From Patescibacteria group bacterium (lineage in GTDB: Bacteria > Patescibacteriota > Saccharimonadia > CAILAD01 > BJGX01), in assembly GCA_030917065.1 (NCBI GenBank), contig JAUPVL010000035.1, forward strand, positions 1 through 27,544: a DNA stretch of 27,544 bases. The letters run 5' to 3'. The notes beneath the pieces were generated by a model, which had not been told where the DNA came from, did not search any database, and saw only the letters and a list, made by a program, of their open reading frames with translations. The position numbers were made by a program, and so were the translations under genes. Positions 27,080-27,544 of this stretch are shown piece after piece. The stretch's first letter is position 1, and each line of letters begins with the position of its first letter.

Positions 27080-27110
27080 GTAAGAGTTTTGGGATCGCCT
27101 CAACTCTTAC
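27080..27110. repeat. 9-bp inverted repeat
   Basis: GTAAGAGTT (27080-27088) pairs perfectly with AACTCTTAC (27102-27110) around a 13-base loop. It is the third in a run of consecutive hairpins downstream of the possible 63-aa gene. Confidence 0.65.
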
Positions 27111-27129
27111 TGGTGTCTCTGCCTACCCG

Positions 27130-27321
27130 TCAGGCGTATGGTAGCACACCGTCAGGGTGAGATGAAGAGGGGTAGGTGGTAGTTACTGACCTGTCACCAC
27201 CTACGACTTTCGTAGTGACAGCTCCACCATGTGCAGTCACCACGGTGATGACTGGCTTGGCTTCTGGCTCTTCGATGTCGTGAGTTACACCTTGGTCTAT
27301 GACCATGTCGCCTCTTTTCAT
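27130..27321 (-). CDS. Possible 63-aa small protein, unknown
   Basis: The frame runs from ATG at 27321 to TGA at 27130. The peptide starts MKRGDMVIDQGVTHDIEEPE and ends SHPDGVLPYA, with a valine/threonine-rich middle (VITVVTAHGGAVTTKVVGG) of beta character. AGAGG lies 4 bases before a second in-frame ATG (codon 6), which may be the real start. It uses third-position G/C more than the flanking genes, like the GNAT and hydrolase genes. The DNA also contains inverted repeats (27172-27216), so the frame could instead be chance within a structured RNA locus. No family is recognised. Confidence 0.4.
   Translation of the reverse strand: MKRGDMVIDQGVTHDIEEPEAKPVITVVTAHGGAVTTKVVGGDRSVTTTYPSSSHPDGVLPYA
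27172..27216. repeat. Overlapping, mutually exclusive inverted repeats
   Basis: GTAGGTGGT (27172-27180) pairs with ACCACCTAC (27196-27204). The second arm overlaps another stem, CTACGA-CTT-TCGTAG (27201-27216), which is extended by TGTCA/TGACA with a CCAC bulge. The two stems cannot form together. Similar arrangements are used as switches in RNA, but coding constraint could also produce them. Confidence 0.5.
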
Positions 27322-27403
27322 GTCGATGTGTTTGCTTGGTGCAGATTGTTCCCCGTTTCAACCTCAGATCTGTCGTTCAAATCCGAAGCTGATTTCGACA
27401 AAC

Positions 27404-27433
27404 AAAAAAACCGCCGATTGGTTTTCGACGGTT
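27404..27433 (-). terminator. Intrinsic terminator, minus strand
   Basis: AACCG-C-CGA (27409-27417) pairs with TCG-A-CGGTT (27425-27433) with one mismatch, and on the minus strand a seven-U run follows (27410..27404). It marks the end of a transcript arriving from beyond 27544. Confidence 0.8.
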
Positions 27434-27544
27434 GAGTGTACGTGTATTTGTTATTTTAACGTAGCGAAATCCCAACCGTCTTCGGCAATAGTAGTACGAG
27501 TAGATTGAGGTTGTTTCGTTTCATGTCTTTAAATTTACACTCCT
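27434..27544 (-). other. End of an unidentified minus-strand transcript
   Basis: This stretch lies just upstream of the 27404-27433 terminator. Three short readings are possible on the minus strand: a frame from the window edge ending TGA at an ATGA overlap (..VNLKT), a 22-codon frame from that ATG ending TAA at 27456, and a protein-like frame ending AEDGWDFATLK-TAA at 27451 that has no start codon because a TAA precedes it. I cannot choose among them. The gene or RNA itself lies mainly outside the window. Confidence 0.35.

Noticed and set aside
27370..27395. tRNA T-loop-like GTTCAAATC
   Set aside because: The flanking five-base stem does not pair and no acceptor or anticodon arm can be drawn.
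27410..27544. 5' part of a tmRNA on the plus strand, suggested by GGTTTTCGACGG
   Set aside because: The likeness to the tmRNA GGnTTCGACGG start is limited to a few bases. The only Ala-like tag frame reads AKSQPSSAIVV without an LAA ending, and the same bases form a good minus-strand terminator.
1..27544. Alternative genetic code (UGA as Gly, as in some CPR phyla)
   Set aside because: UGA ends ATPase 1 at an ATGA overlap with DUF1653 and ends the second HdeD-like gene the same way. No conserved gene contains an in-frame UGA.
1..27544. CRISPR arrays, insertion sequences, tRNA or rRNA genes
   Set aside because: No regularly spaced direct repeats, no transposase-like frames with terminal inverted repeats, and no tRNA or rRNA signature were found on reading both strands.

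Overview
The window looks like a core-plus-accessory segment of a small, A+T-rich (about 40% G+C by eye) bacterial chromosome. Gene content, very tight packing, a shortened SMC and single-gene representatives of many pathways suggest a Patescibacteria/CPR genome, most likely Ca. Saccharibacteria (TM7). This placement is an inference from gene style, not from a marker-gene tree. The genetic code is standard: UGA ends several genes, including one at an ATGA stop/start overlap.

Region 1 (1-3300) holds the start of a probable L33 gene, exonuclease III (xthA), two small unrecognised proteins (one Cys-rich), a one-domain MGMT-type alkyltransferase, a DUF1761 membrane protein, an unrecognised 224-aa protein and a DUF1653 protein. 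Region 2 (3300-10520) is mostly minus-strand: two different P-type ATPases flanking a 71-aa gene with a strong promoter, then a histidine phosphatase, a SpoT-like HD hydrolase and tRNA-guanine transglycosylase (tgt). Region 3 (10560-15110) is a membrane block: two HdeD/DUF308 paralogues and a four-TM protein in one operon, then a DUF7144 protein, an AI-2E/PerM-type permease and a GAP-family protein. Region 4 (15110-16210) has a short promoter-smORF-terminator unit and a GNAT acetyltransferase with two tandem leader hairpins.

Region 5 (16215-26963) is a long minus-strand information-processing block in the order leuS, yceD-like, rpmF, nusB, Nudix, rnc, alpha/beta hydrolase, smc, rpsP, khpA-like, trmD, fatty-acid-hydroxylase-like. 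It links tRNA charging and modification, ribosomal proteins, rRNA processing and chromosome organisation. Region 6 (26976-27544) is G+C-richer, full of inverted repeats, with a possible 63-aa gene and an intrinsic terminator.

The most interesting observations are these: (a) about ten genes have a TATAAT-like box only 6-9 bases before the start codon, several with an extended TGn, implying leaderless or near-leaderless mRNAs; (b) the SMC is about 816 aa and lacks a recognisable hinge; (c) long charged tails are added to S16 and the KH protein; (d) the LeuRS KMSKS loop is degenerate; (e) nusB and the Nudix gene overlap by 107 bases; (f) a compact smORF/sRNA unit lies at 15184-15380; (g) the repeat-rich structured region lies at 27018-27270.
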